Positions 55,265-64,000 of a DNA stretch of 64,000 nt are shown here, piece after piece (the first letter of the stretch is position 1; every line of letters starts with the position of its first letter). Origin of the DNA: Acetobacter lovaniensis (lineage in GTDB: Bacteria; Pseudomonadota; Alphaproteobacteria; Acetobacterales; Acetobacteraceae); the NCBI RefSeq assembly GCF_014207635.1, contig NZ_JACHIE010000002.1, positions 288,752-352,751 on the forward strand, in the 5' to 3' direction. The notes beneath the pieces were generated by a model. That model had not been told where the DNA came from, searched no databases, and saw only the letters and a list, made by a program, of their open reading frames with translations. The position numbers and the translations under genes were made by a program.

Positions 55265-57129
55265 GGCGTGTGCTTTCCTTGTTCCTGAACGGATTGTACG
55301 GCAGCGGGTTGCGCGGCGGCATCCGGTTGTGGCGCGGGGTTATCCGGCCCGGCTGGAGCCATGAGGGGAGGAACACCCGCTTTTAGCAAAGCCGCACGGA
55401 TAAGGCTCTCATCCGCAGGGCTGGGATGCAGCCCCAGCGCCATGTTCCACTGGTCAACGGCTTCGGTCCTGCGGCCCACGCGCCAGTAGGCCTCGCCCAG
55501 ATGGTAGTTGACCTCCGGGTCCTCCGGTGTCTGCTCGGCGGCTTTTTCCAGCAGGGGAATCCCTCCGACCAGATCGCCCTGCTCCACACGCACCCAGCCC
55601 AGACTGTCTGTTATGGCGGCATCCTGATCATCCAGCGCATGGGCCTTGCGCAAAAGCTGCTCGGCTTCGGCCAGGTCTTCATGCTGTTCGACCATGCCGT
55701 AACCCAGAAAATTGAGTAAAAGCGGCTCATCCGGAGCATAGGCCAGTGCAGCGCGGGTATCATTTTTGGCAGCGGCCCAGTCCCCGGCCTCATGGTAGGC
55801 CATGCCGCGCAGGAACAGAAGCGTCCAGTCCGGGCTTTTCTGCACGTTCGCCAGATCAATCGCACGGGTATAGGCGGCTATGGCGGCCTTCCAGTCCTTG
55901 GTCTGGCTGAACGCGTTGCCCAGAGAACGCTCTATGATAATCTGGCCCGGCACCTGCTGGGCGAGGTGCTGGAGGAGCGGTATGGCCTCGGCCGGGTGGT
56001 CATTGGTGGTTTCCAGCACCGCAAGGCGCAGGGTCGCCACCATGGCCAGCGGGTCCTGCGGGGAAACGCGCACCAGCGTTTCCCGCGCGGCGGCAAAATG
56101 GTGCTCGTCGTCCTGAATTTCCGCCAGCATCAGACGGGCATCAGCCAGCGTTGGGTCCATGGCCAGCGCAAAACCCAGCATCAGGCGCGCGGCCTCATTA
56201 AACTGGAACAGGTTGAGCGCACCGCCCTCCCCTTCCATTCCCTGCTGGGCCTGCTCACGTGCCTGCTGGCGGAGCAGAAAAGCCGTTAACACATAGGCCC
56301 GGGCGATTCCCTCCCGCGCGGACGTAACAGGGTAATGGGCGATCTCCGCCTGCAGGGCAGGACCAGCCAGCCCCAGAATGGAGTCTGTCGCCACCAGCTT
56401 CCGAATAACGGCCCGAGCCTTGTCCTGCTGGCCATGGTTCCACAGCCACGCTGCCTGAGAGCGGGTCAGGAGCATGTCGTAGCCGGGCATGGCCTTCTGC
56501 GTCTGCACGAAAAGGGTCTCGGCCCGGTCGGACTGGCCCGCTACCTGCGCAATCAGGGCCGCATGCAGGGTATAAAACGGCGACAGAACAGAGCCAGGCA
56601 CATGGAGCAGGCTCTCTATCGCCTCATCCGCATGGCCCTGCGCCTGCTGGCACCACGCCAGCAGCAGCGGCACGATCAGGCGGGCCATGGGGTCGTCTCC
56701 CGCACGGTGATAATACTGCACGGCCTCTGTCCAGTCCCCCCGCACCGCAGCGTCATCGCCCAGAACAAGGGCGGAGATCACACTCCTGTCCTTTGGCGTT
56801 TTATCCGCAATCCGGGCCAGTTCCACGGCCTGCGGTGCTCCCACCATCACGCTCCGCACAAAAGCCTGACGCAGCAGGTCCACATCGGTCGGGTCTGCCT
56901 GCAATGCCTTGCGGAAGGCCTGTGCCGCCTCAAGGTCATCCCCCAGACGCACAGCCACGATTCCGCGCAGATAGGCTTCCGAATCGACATACCCGCGTCC
57001 GGCCTGCACGGTGGGTCCGGTTTCATGACGTAAACCCTGCGCAGGGCCAGACACCGCCGCCAACGCAGGCGACGCCAGCATGGTGGCAGATAGCAGGAAA
57101 ACCGTAGGCATAAGACGACAAAACAGCAT
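55261..57129 (-). CDS. Tetratricopeptide repeat protein, exported
   Basis: A 622-aa protein with a signal peptide (MLFCRLMPTVFLLSATMLASPALA) and many TPR helices along its length, for example EAYLRGIVAVRLGDDLEAAQAFRKALQADP and ALDDQDAAITDSLGWVRVEQGDLVGGIPLLEKAAEQTPEDPEVNYHLGEAYWRVGRRTEA. It probably acts as an envelope scaffold. It is coupled to ispE by a 4-bp overlap. The ATG at 57129 is chosen because the frame upstream is Cys-rich and has no signal. A C-terminal Pro/Gln/Ala tail follows the last repeat. Confidence 0.88.
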   Translation of the reverse strand: MLFCRLMPTVFLLSATMLASPALAAVSGPAQGLRHETGPTVQAGRGYVDSEAYLRGIVAVRLGDDLEAAQAFRKALQADPTDVDLLRQAFVRSVMVGAPQAVELARIADKTPKDRSVISALVLGDDAAVRGDWTEAVQYYHRAGDDPMARLIVPLLLAWCQQAQGHADEAIESLLHVPGSVLSPFYTLHAALIAQVAGQSDRAETLFVQTQKAMPGYDMLLTRSQAAWLWNHGQQDKARAVIRKLVATDSILGLAGPALQAEIAHYPVTSAREGIARAYVLTAFLLRQQAREQAQQGMEGEGGALNLFQFNEAARLMLGFALAMDPTLADARLMLAEIQDDEHHFAAARETLVRVSPQDPLAMVATLRLAVLETTNDHPAEAIPLLQHLAQQVPGQIIIERSLGNAFSQTKDWKAAIAAYTRAIDLANVQKSPDWTLLFLRGMAYHEAGDWAAAKNDTRAALAYAPDEPLLLNFLGYGMVEQHEDLAEAEQLLRKAHALDDQDAAITDSLGWVRVEQGDLVGGIPLLEKAAEQTPEDPEVNYHLGEAYWRVGRRTEAVDQWNMALGLHPSPADESLIRAALLKAGVPPLMAPAGPDNPAPQPDAAAQPAAVQSVQEQGKHTP

Positions 57130-57312
57130 AAGAACCCTATTCAGGCTGAGACGGCAGCACCGGGTTGCCGCGGCTGGCGGCCTGCATCTGCCAGCATAGC
57201 AAATGAGGAACGACATGAACGGCTGGCTTAGTCTCTACCGCGCTCATGCCAAACCGCCAAACCATCCGCTTCATATTCTGCTCCACGCCCTGACTGTGAT
57301 AGGGGGAAGGTA

Positions 57313-58158
57313 ATGCACGATGCTCTCTCCCTCCTCCGCCTCTATACCGAATGGGGGGTGGATACCGCCGTAACCGACAACGCCACCGACCACCGCCTGA
57401 GCGGGGCTGGCGCGCACCCTCCGCCACGCCTGCCCAACCCCGGAAAACCCCGCCCGAGCGCGCCTGCCGTGCAGACTCCGGCCATGGTAGCGCCTCTCAC
57501 CCCACGGCAAAACCCCACCCCTGCTGCGGGAATCGAGGGGGGGATGACCAGTCTGGGCGAGGCCATAGCCCTTGCCCGGCAGGTTGCCGCGCAGGCAAAC
57601 ACCCCCGATGCCCTGCGCACGGCCATGGAGCAGTTTGATGCATGCTCCCTGCGCGGCACGGCCATGCACACACTCATACCCTCAGGACCGGCCAACGCCC
57701 CGCTCATGCTGATCGGGGAGGCTCCTGATGCGGATGAGGACCGGAGCGGCCATGTTTTTTCCGGCCTGTGCGGCACCTTGCTGGACACATTGCTGGACCC
57801 GCTGCCACTGAAACGCAGCCAGTTGACCCTTGCCACCGCCCTGCCGTGGCGCCCCCCCGGCGGCCGCCCCCCATCGGATGCGGAACAGCGCATCTGCCTG
57901 CCCTTCCTGCACCGTGCGATCACCCTGTTTGCCCCCCGCCGCCTTGTGCTGTGCGGTCGCCTGCCCGCCACCATGCTGCTCGGCGGGGACACTCCCGCCG
58001 CCCGCCGCGAATGGGGCATGCTGGCCCTGCCCGGTCTGGGTGACATTCCTGTTCTGGCCATGCGCCACCCGCTCCAGCTCCGCGCCTCCCCCACTGCCCG
58101 GCGGGAAATATGGCAAACGCTGATGCTGGTGATGAAAACACTACGGGACACGCCATGA
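57313..58158 (+). CDS. Uracil-DNA glycosylase superfamily protein
   Basis: A 281-aa protein of the family 4/5-like uracil-DNA glycosylase superfamily. Motif 1 reads LMLIGEAPDADEDRSGHVFSG (around residues 131-151) and motif 2 is MRHPLQLRAS near 255. Family members usually have GEAPG; here Gly is replaced by Asp. The common N-terminal FDxCxL segment is present (FDACSLRGTA), as in alphaproteobacterial members. The first ~80 residues are a Pro/Ala-rich extension. Activity is uncertain because of the motif change. Confidence 0.85.
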   Translation: MHDALSLLRLYTEWGVDTAVTDNATDHRLSGAGAHPPPRLPNPGKPRPSAPAVQTPAMVAPLTPRQNPTPAAGIEGGMTSLGEAIALARQVAAQANTPDALRTAMEQFDACSLRGTAMHTLIPSGPANAPLMLIGEAPDADEDRSGHVFSGLCGTLLDTLLDPLPLKRSQLTLATALPWRPPGGRPPSDAEQRICLPFLHRAITLFAPRRLVLCGRLPATMLLGGDTPAARREWGMLALPGLGDIPVLAMRHPLQLRASPTARREIWQTLMLVMKTLRDTP

Positions 58159-58369
58159 AGCAACCGTGGGGACAGCCGTAATAACCCCGCATTTACCCCA
58201 AAGAATTATAGTATGAAATAACACCCGATACCTTTGGAAAACAAAGAACTCCACCCCGAAAACCCGTTGCGTTACGCTAAAGCGTGCTCTGGTTTCTCCA
58301 GCACGCCAACCAATGTTTACAAAGAGTAAACTTGCTTTCTGCGCGCAAAAAGCCTAGACCCCGCCAGCC

Positions 58370-60307
58370 ATGCGAGCGATAGGTCAAATTCCTCATCAGA
58401 TCGCGGCAAAAGCCTTTTTGGCTGGAGCCGCTCTTTTGGCCAGCGCTTCCGTCAGCACGACGAGAGCCCATGCCAGTTCCCCGGACCACGGGGTGGAACC
58501 GCACAGTGAAGAGCTGGCGATGGTTCTGCCGCGCCGGGCTTTTCCGGAAGGCGATGATCTTGTTCTACCCAGACCACTGCCGCAGGATGTAGCAACCAAC
58601 ATCCGCGCCATTTTCCGCCTCCAGCGCATGGGGGCGTTTGCCGAGGCGATCAACAGCACCACCCACCTGACCGACTCACTGCTGCTCGGCGAGGTGGAGG
58701 CAGACCGCTACCTCAACCCAAGCTACCACCCCAGTGCGACCGAACTGCGCAACTGGCTCAAGCAATACACAACCTATGCGGATGCTCCGGCCGTCTGGGC
58801 GCGGCTTGCCGCCCTGCCCGAACGGGGCGGCCCCATGCCTGCAGCGCCTTCCACCGAGCATCTGGCCCCCGAACATGCCGCCCTTGCGGCAGGGCCGTTG
58901 CAGGAGTTCACCCGCAACCCCCTGCTGGACCGCACCCTGCGTGAACGCACGACATGGGGGCTCAAGGGTGTGCATAGTGCTTTGCACCTGATCAGCATCA
59001 CACCGGGCATGACCCCCGCCTACGCCGCCCAGTTACAGGCCGAAACCGCACAGGCCATGCTGGCCGCGGGTGAGACCGATCTGGCGCTGGACATCAGCCG
59101 CACAGCCAACACCGTATCCCACGGGCGCAATGCGCTGGCGGGCTATGTGGCCGGGCTGGCCCTGTGGCAGAAGCGGGATTACGCACAGGCCGGACAGTTT
59201 TTTGAACGGGCCTCCCACGCACCGCGCGCCACGCCGGAAATGCGGGCCGCAAACGCCTTCTGGGCTGCGCGGACGCACGAAAAGGCCAATAATCCCCACA
59301 GCCAGCATCTGTGGCTCCAGCATGCCGCCACCTTCCCCCGCACATTCTACGGGCTTCTGGCGAACACCATGCTGCGCACGATGGGCACCCCCCACAAGCT
59401 GAGCGAGCACCACGGCCTTGCCAGCTTTGCCCCGCTGGAAAGCACGGGGGGCACCAGCCAGAGCACGGCCTCCGCTCCGGTGCTGACCGAAATTGACATA
59501 GAAGCCGTGGGCAATACCGAGGTCGGTCGCCGCGTATTTGCCCTGCTTCAGGTCGGGGAGCCGGAAATGGCGGAAAACGCCATGCGCCGCGCATGGCCCG
59601 GCCTGCATGACGTCACACTTGCCCGGTCCTTCCAACTGGTGGCCGGGGCCGCGGGGCTGCACGACCTTGCGCGCGAAATGGAGGATTCCCTGCAAAGTCA
59701 GGCTTCCTCCGCGCAGAGCCTGGACGATACGCCTCTGCCGCAACTACGGCCACGCAATGGCTTTACCATGGACCCGGCCCTTGTTTACGCACTGGCCCGT
59801 GTGGAATCCAATTTTGATGCCCGCGCCGTATCGGGGGCTGGAGCCCACGGGCTTATGCAGATCCGCCCCATAACGGCCGATTTTGTAACCAGCGCCTCCA
59901 CCACCACGCCCAACCACAGGTTTGAGCACTCGGCTTCCGCCCTGTATGACCCCAGCCTCAATCTGGAAATCGGGCAGCGTTACGTGCAGTATCTGGCCAA
60001 GCTGACCCAGCAGGCCAACCATACCGAAGCGCGTGGCGGGGACATCATCCGCCTGCTGGCCAGCTACAATGCAGGCCCCAACGCGCTGGCCCACTGGGAA
60101 AATGTGGCAGCATCCTCGGACGACCCGCTGATGTTCATGGAACTGCTCCCCAATCAGGAAACCCGGAACTACGTCCACCAGACCCTGACCTATCTATGGC
60201 GCTACGCCGCCAAAATGAAGCTGCCAGCGCCCTCCCTGAGTGCTCTGGCACACGGCACATGGCCTGACTTTGCGGATGAGACCGCACTAGCCAGCACAGT
60301 CCACTAA
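58370..60307 (+). CDS. Lytic transglycosylase (SLT domain)
   Basis: A 645-aa exported murein hydrolase, soluble lytic transglycosylase type. A signal peptide (about residues 1-30, cut near ASVSTTRAHA) is followed by a helical alpha-superhelix and a C-terminal SLT domain with the catalytic Glu in LVYALARVESNFDARAVSGAGAHGLMQIRP (near residue 480), then LLASYNAGPNAL and ETRNYVHQTLTYLWRY. It cleaves peptidoglycan to 1,6-anhydromuropeptides, matching the sugar-salvage operon at 30-36 kb. A strong hairpin follows. Confidence 0.93.
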   Translation: MRAIGQIPHQIAAKAFLAGAALLASASVSTTRAHASSPDHGVEPHSEELAMVLPRRAFPEGDDLVLPRPLPQDVATNIRAIFRLQRMGAFAEAINSTTHLTDSLLLGEVEADRYLNPSYHPSATELRNWLKQYTTYADAPAVWARLAALPERGGPMPAAPSTEHLAPEHAALAAGPLQEFTRNPLLDRTLRERTTWGLKGVHSALHLISITPGMTPAYAAQLQAETAQAMLAAGETDLALDISRTANTVSHGRNALAGYVAGLALWQKRDYAQAGQFFERASHAPRATPEMRAANAFWAARTHEKANNPHSQHLWLQHAATFPRTFYGLLANTMLRTMGTPHKLSEHHGLASFAPLESTGGTSQSTASAPVLTEIDIEAVGNTEVGRRVFALLQVGEPEMAENAMRRAWPGLHDVTLARSFQLVAGAAGLHDLAREMEDSLQSQASSAQSLDDTPLPQLRPRNGFTMDPALVYALARVESNFDARAVSGAGAHGLMQIRPITADFVTSASTTTPNHRFEHSASALYDPSLNLEIGQRYVQYLAKLTQQANHTEARGGDIIRLLASYNAGPNALAHWENVAASSDDPLMFMELLPNQETRNYVHQTLTYLWRYAAKMKLPAPSLSALAHGTWPDFADETALASTVH

Positions 60308-60330
60308 CGCCACACCACCGTGGGGATGCA

Positions 60331-60376
60331 GTACGCCAAAGGGGCGCTGGCATAAACCAGCGCCCCTTTGGCGTAC
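60331..60376. terminator. Long perfect hairpin between convergent genes
   Basis: A perfect 20-bp stem (60331-60350 with 60357-60376; it contains CCAAAGGGGCGCTGG) around a 6-nt loop lies 23 bp after the lytic transglycosylase stop, in the 186-bp convergent gap before the CNNM gene. It probably works as a bidirectional terminator. Confidence 0.7.
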
Positions 60377-60493
60377 CTGAGCACCCCTGTTCCCCCAGCA
60401 CATTACCGGCACCATGCGGGCACACACCCTGCCCCCTGATGGATGCCTTTTGCAGCAGACAGAGGCGGGAAGAGCTTTCCTTCTGGCGCTCCC

Positions 60494-61795
60494 TCAGTTT
60501 TCCGCCAGTGCCTGACGGCTGGCGCGCACGCGGGCCACACGGCGGCCCTCCACTTCCAGCACCTCAAACAGCCAGCCATCATAGGCGACCTTATCCCCCG
60601 CCGCAGGCACACGCCGCAGCAGGGCCAGCAGCAGGCCACCCAGCGTATGGTAGCTGCCTTCCTCCGGTAAAGAGCGCAGGCCCAGCATGTCCTTGATCTC
60701 ATCCACCGAGGCAGTCCCTTCAAGGCTGATGACCGCATCGGGCGCAGGCACGTTGGCTGCATGGTGGCTGGACTGGGGCTGCTCGTGCGAGGTTTCCCCC
60801 ACAATGGCGTCAAACAGGTCCGCCGGGGTCACGATCCCTTCAAACGCCCCGTATTCGTCCAGTACGAAGGCCATGCCCAGATTGATGCTGCGCATACGCG
60901 CCAGCATGTCCAGCGCGGAAATACTGTCCGGCACCACCACCATCGGCCGCATGCCCGCCTCTATGGAAACAGGCATGCCCTCAAGCACCCGGTCCAGCAC
61001 GTCCTTGGCCAGAATAACGCCCACGGGGTTGTCCACCCCACCTTCGCACACCACAATGCGGGCGTAGCTGGTCTGCTTGAGCACCTGCACCAGTGCTTCA
61101 CGCCCGGCGTGACGGTCTATCCAGCACAGTTCGTTTCTGGGCGTCATAATAGCCCGTACAGGCCGGTCTGCCAGCCGCAGGAGCCGCTCGATCATGCTGC
61201 GCTCCTCATGCTCCAGCACGCCCAGACGCGCTCCTTCGGCTATGTAGGCCTTGAGTTCCTCTTCCGTCAGGCTCTGGTTGACCGCATCACTCGCCCCCAT
61301 CAGACGCAGCACCATGTTGGAAGAAGCCCGCAGCAGCATGACCACCGGACCCGTGACCCTGGCCAGCAGTTCCAGCGGCATGGCCAGACGGGCGGCCATT
61401 TTTTCCGGCTCACGCAGGGCAAGCTGCTTGGGCACCAGTTCCCCCAGCACCAGCATGATGGCGGTAATGAAAACCACCACCACAACCATGGAAAGCTGCG
61501 GGGCAAAGGGTTTGAGAAGGGCAAAACGCTCCAGAATGGGGGTCAGGTGCGCCTCGATCTGCACACCGCCAAACGTGCCTTCCAGAATGGAGACAAGCGT
61601 CATGCCCACCTGCACCGTGGGCAGGAAGATCTGCGGGTCCTCGGCCAGACGCATGGCCCGGTCCGCACCGCGCACCCCCTTCTCCTGTAACTGTGCCAGA
61701 CGCGGCTTGCGCACGGAAATAAGGGCGAGTTCACCCATGGCGAACACGGCGTTGAGGAAAACCAGAAAGAAAATAACAAGAATGGAAAGTGCCAT
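60494..61795 (-). CDS. CNNM/CorC family (hemolysin-like) membrane protein
   Basis: A 433-aa protein with an N-terminal DUF21/CNNM membrane domain (about residues 1-180), two CBS domains (about 200-330) and a C-terminal CorC_HlyC domain near 345-430. Landmarks are FLNAVFAMGELALISVRKPRLAQLQ, VLGELVPKQLALREPE and DLFDAIVGET. The group is linked to Mg2+/Co2+ transport or resistance. The start is the ATG at 61795; a GTG 15 bp upstream is possible. It converges on the lytic transglycosylase. Confidence 0.9.
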   Translation of the reverse strand: MALSILVIFFLVFLNAVFAMGELALISVRKPRLAQLQEKGVRGADRAMRLAEDPQIFLPTVQVGMTLVSILEGTFGGVQIEAHLTPILERFALLKPFAPQLSMVVVVVFITAIMLVLGELVPKQLALREPEKMAARLAMPLELLARVTGPVVMLLRASSNMVLRLMGASDAVNQSLTEEELKAYIAEGARLGVLEHEERSMIERLLRLADRPVRAIMTPRNELCWIDRHAGREALVQVLKQTSYARIVVCEGGVDNPVGVILAKDVLDRVLEGMPVSIEAGMRPMVVVPDSISALDMLARMRSINLGMAFVLDEYGAFEGIVTPADLFDAIVGETSHEQPQSSHHAANVPAPDAVISLEGTASVDEIKDMLGLRSLPEEGSYHTLGGLLLALLRRVPAAGDKVAYDGWLFEVLEVEGRRVARVRASRQALAEN

Positions 61796-61983
61796 GGATA
61801 AAACCAACACGCCTTTATGCTGTAGCGGGCTTTGCGCAACAGAAGCCCCACGCACACGATAAGGGATGATCCCGCGGGAGACCAGCACCGAACATGTGAC
61901 CCGCCCTCCGGCCATATCCATGCAGCATGTGTATGCCTGCCCACCGGATAAAGCGGACCAAATCGGTATTCTTTTTGCGGCGG

Positions 61984-62018
61984 GCATAAAAAAACGGCTC
62001 CCGAAGGAGCCGTTTTCT
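61984..62018 (-). terminator. Rho-independent terminator of hpnH
   Basis: On the minus strand, AAAACGGCTCC pairs with GGAGCCGTTTT around TTCG (61991-62016) and is followed by a T-run. It begins 33 bp after the hpnH stop. Confidence 0.92.
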
Positions 62019-62049
62019 GTCTCGCCTAACCGATTCGCTCAGGGCAGAA

Positions 62050-63261
62050 TCAGTCTGCGGCACTGCTTTCTGCGGGTTCAGCAGCCTTGGGGGCCTCGTC
62101 ATTCGCACCTTCGGTACGCACGACCTTAACCCGGGGAGCCTTGGCGGGCTTGCGCGCCGCAATGGCTTCCATCTGCTCTTCCACCTGCTTGGAAAACACG
62201 TACTGGGCTGGACGCTGGTTGGCCAGAGAGATTTCCGGCACCATCGGCTTTTCGGTTTCGGGGCCGAACAGCGCGACCTTGGCAATGTGCCAGGGGCGGC
62301 GAACGGCATCCATAACAGCGGTGGATTCATAACCGGAATGCACCATGCAGTCGGCGCATTTTTCGTAGTTACCGGTGCCGTAATCGTCCCACTTGGTGTC
62401 GTCCATCAGCTCACGGAAGGACTTGGCGTAGCCTTCACCCAGCAGGTAGCACGGGCGCTGCCAGCCAAACACGTTACGCAGGGGCTTGCCCCACGGCGTG
62501 CAGTGGTACTGCTCGTTACCGGCAAGGAAGTTGAGGAAGAGCGGAGACTGCGTAAACCGCCACTTCTTGCCCTTGCCCAGACGGAACACATCACGGAAGA
62601 GCTGCTTGGTTTTCTGCCGGTTGAGGAAGTGCGCCTGATCGGGTGCACGCTCGTAGGCATAGCCCGGTGCGGTCATGATCCCGTCCACACCCATGGCCAT
62701 CACTTCATCAAAGAAGTTGGCCATACGCTGGGGGTCCGCCCCATCGAACACGGTGCAGTTGATGGACACGCGGAAACCGCGCGCCTTGGCCTTTTTAATG
62801 GCGGCAACCGCGCGCTCATACACCCCGTCCTGACAGACGGAGGCATCGTGCATGGTCTTGTCGCCATCCAGATGCACATCCCACGAGAAGAAGGGGGATG
62901 GTTCGTAATCATCCATCTTCTTTTCAAGAAGCAGGGCGTTCGTGCACAGATAGACGTACTTCTTGCGCGCGATCAGCCCACGGATGATTTCGGGCATTTC
63001 CTTGTGCAGCAGCGGTTCCCCGCCAGCTACGGCAATCACTGGCGCGCCTGCTTCCGCATCCGCATCCAGACATTCCTGCACGGTCATGCGCTGGTTGAGA
63101 ATAGCCGCCGGGTAATCGATTTTTCCGCAGCCTGCACAGGCCAGATTGCAGCGAAAAAGCGGCTCAAGCATGAGCACCAGCGGATAGCGCTTGCGCCCCG
63201 TAATATGCTGTTTGACAACGTAACTGCCGACCCTGACGGCCTGCATTATCGGTACGGCCAT
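62050..63261 (-). CDS. hpnH: Adenosyl-hopene transferase HpnH (radical SAM)
   Basis: A 403-aa radical SAM enzyme that adds a 5'-deoxyadenosyl group to diploptene, the first step of extended hopanoids. The iron-sulfur motif CNLACAGC (CX3CX2C) is near residue 40, after LMLEPLFR. Other landmarks are AGGEPLLHKE, KYVYLCTNALLL and GKPLRNVFGWQRPCYLLGEGY. A C-terminal Ala/Lys/Glu tail is longer than usual. The ATG at 63261 is chosen (MAVPIMQAVRVG) over one 24 bp upstream. It is divergent from dxs. Confidence 0.95.
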   Translation of the reverse strand: MAVPIMQAVRVGSYVVKQHITGRKRYPLVLMLEPLFRCNLACAGCGKIDYPAAILNQRMTVQECLDADAEAGAPVIAVAGGEPLLHKEMPEIIRGLIARKKYVYLCTNALLLEKKMDDYEPSPFFSWDVHLDGDKTMHDASVCQDGVYERAVAAIKKAKARGFRVSINCTVFDGADPQRMANFFDEVMAMGVDGIMTAPGYAYERAPDQAHFLNRQKTKQLFRDVFRLGKGKKWRFTQSPLFLNFLAGNEQYHCTPWGKPLRNVFGWQRPCYLLGEGYAKSFRELMDDTKWDDYGTGNYEKCADCMVHSGYESTAVMDAVRRPWHIAKVALFGPETEKPMVPEISLANQRPAQYVFSKQVEEQMEAIAARKPAKAPRVKVVRTEGANDEAPKAAEPAESSAAD

Positions 63262-63698
63262 AAACCCCCGCTTTGGCGCATCCACTTAACGCCTGTATCG
63301 TGACTGGTAGTAAGACAAGTCAGTATTGAGTATGTCCATAAAGCGCGCGACCAGACCTGCTGCCTGCCAGACCTGCTACTCCACCCGTAGACTGTCAGAA
63401 GGAGCAACAGGCGCGGAACATGTATAGCCACGCGTGTATGAGGTATTCGCCTGCATATAGGTGGCCTCGTTTGTCAAGCTCAAGTCTTTTTCACGGCCTG
63501 TTGCAAAAAAGACACAATCAGCAGCGAGTTTTGTTTCCGTGCTTGCGTTCTTTCACAAAACATTAAACCAAACCCCATTGGTTCGCGATGTCTGTCGGCA
63601 TGTTAACGCGATGTAAGGCACGCCGGAGAACAGCATACCCTGCCTGTAACAGGCAGTTATGCGCCGTTTTCCGCTAAAAAGAAGATGGAAACAATCGC
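63262..63698. other. Divergent promoter region between hpnH and dxs
   Basis: About 440 bp with no gene I can support. It should contain the promoters of hpnH and dxs. I see no clear inverted repeat or riboswitch. Confidence 0.6.
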
Positions 63699-64000
63699 AT
63701 GGACAGTTCTAAAAACCAGAACGCCGCGTCACCGATTCCCACTTTTGGCCGTTTTCCTGCGCTGGATCGTGTTCGGGTTCCTGCGGACCTGCGCAACCTG
63801 TCTGTTGAGCAGCTCAAGCAGCTTGCGGACGAACTGCGGGCCGAAACCGTGGATGCGGTCTCCACCACCGGGGGGCATCTTGGGGCCTCGCTTGGTGTTG
63901 TGGAGCTGACCGTAGCCCTGCACGCGGTGTTCGACACGCCCGATGACCGGGTGATCTGGGATGTGGGCCATCAGGCTTACCCGCACAAGATTCTGACCGG
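63699..64000 (+). CDS. dxs: 1-deoxy-D-xylulose-5-phosphate synthase, N-terminal part (runs off window)
   Basis: The ATG at 63699 opens a frame to the window end (100 complete codons). It has the start of the thiamine-diphosphate enzyme Dxs: [18 protein letters not shown], then [21 protein letters not shown] and [16 protein letters not shown], all diagnostic. Dxs joins pyruvate and glyceraldehyde-3-phosphate in the first step of the MEP pathway. It is divergent from hpnH, so the hopanoid and isoprenoid genes are together. Confidence 0.95.
   Translation, partial: MDSSKNQNAASPIPTFGRFPALDRVRVPADLRNLSVEQLKQLADELRAETVDAVSTTGGHLGASLGVVELTVALHAVFDTPDDRVIWDVGHQAYPHKILT

Overview
The window looks like chromosomal DNA of an acetic acid bacterium (Acetobacteraceae, Alphaproteobacteria). 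It is GC-rich and carries a three-subunit periplasmic molybdopterin/[2Fe-2S]/cytochrome c dehydrogenase of the acetic-acid-bacterial aldehyde dehydrogenase type, the hopanoid side-chain enzyme HpnH next to dxs, ispE of the MEP pathway, and a LuxI/LuxR pair. These families suggest the group; no genus is claimed. I see no rRNA, tRNA, CRISPR array or intact insertion sequence.

Layout. 0-5 kb: a small hypothetical gene and the three-gene dehydrogenase operon. 5-11 kb: a solo LuxR-type regulator divergent from a large autotransporter, separated by a 0.6 kb AT-rich gap with two near-identical palindromes. 11-19.3 kb: a tryptophan-tryptophylquinone amine dehydrogenase operon (B-E-D-A, cytochrome c, outer-membrane barrel, a second MauD-like protein, then an aldo/keto reductase) headed by a LysR gene that is divergent from a PACE-family efflux pump. 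19.3-23.5 kb: an AT-rich accessory stretch with an acyl-homoserine-lactone synthase and its receptor, an unrecognised 214-aa gene that overlaps the receptor tail-to-tail and has a lux-box-like dyad upstream, and an Imm42-like immunity ORF without a clear start. 23.5-30 kb: bfd, gpsA, an 11-copy heptamer repeat, a Dps protein, aspartate 4-decarboxylase, an AI-2E-type permease, a TetR regulator and msrB. 30-36 kb: a tightly overlapping operon for MurNAc/GlcNAc salvage (symporter, MurQ, sugar kinase, GH20 hexosaminidase). 36-46 kb: a Na+/H+ antiporter, two lipoproteins, a LysR/SDR pair, a TonB-dependent receptor, an MFS exporter and a DUF1269 protein. 46-54 kb: a YidB-like protein, a histidine phosphatase with prs, a MATE pump, a YqaA membrane protein, an SDR-fold protein lacking the catalytic residues, and a Hint-domain protein. 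54-64 kb: a TPR protein with ispE, a uracil-DNA-glycosylase-like protein, a lytic transglycosylase, a CNNM/CorC protein, hpnH and the start of dxs.

How parts may work together. The amine dehydrogenase, the PACE pump (family members export short diamines) and the shared LysR gene could form one amine-handling unit, with the downstream aldo/keto reductase or the aldehyde dehydrogenase 7 kb away dealing with aldehydes; this is inference. The GH20 enzyme, symporter, kinase and MurQ form a coherent peptidoglycan-sugar recycling route without a phosphotransferase system. dxs, ispE and hpnH lie on one path from pyruvate/glyceraldehyde-3-phosphate to extended hopanoids. The best candidates for new biology are the quorum-sensing locus with its unknown partner gene and the amine-oxidation/efflux cluster.
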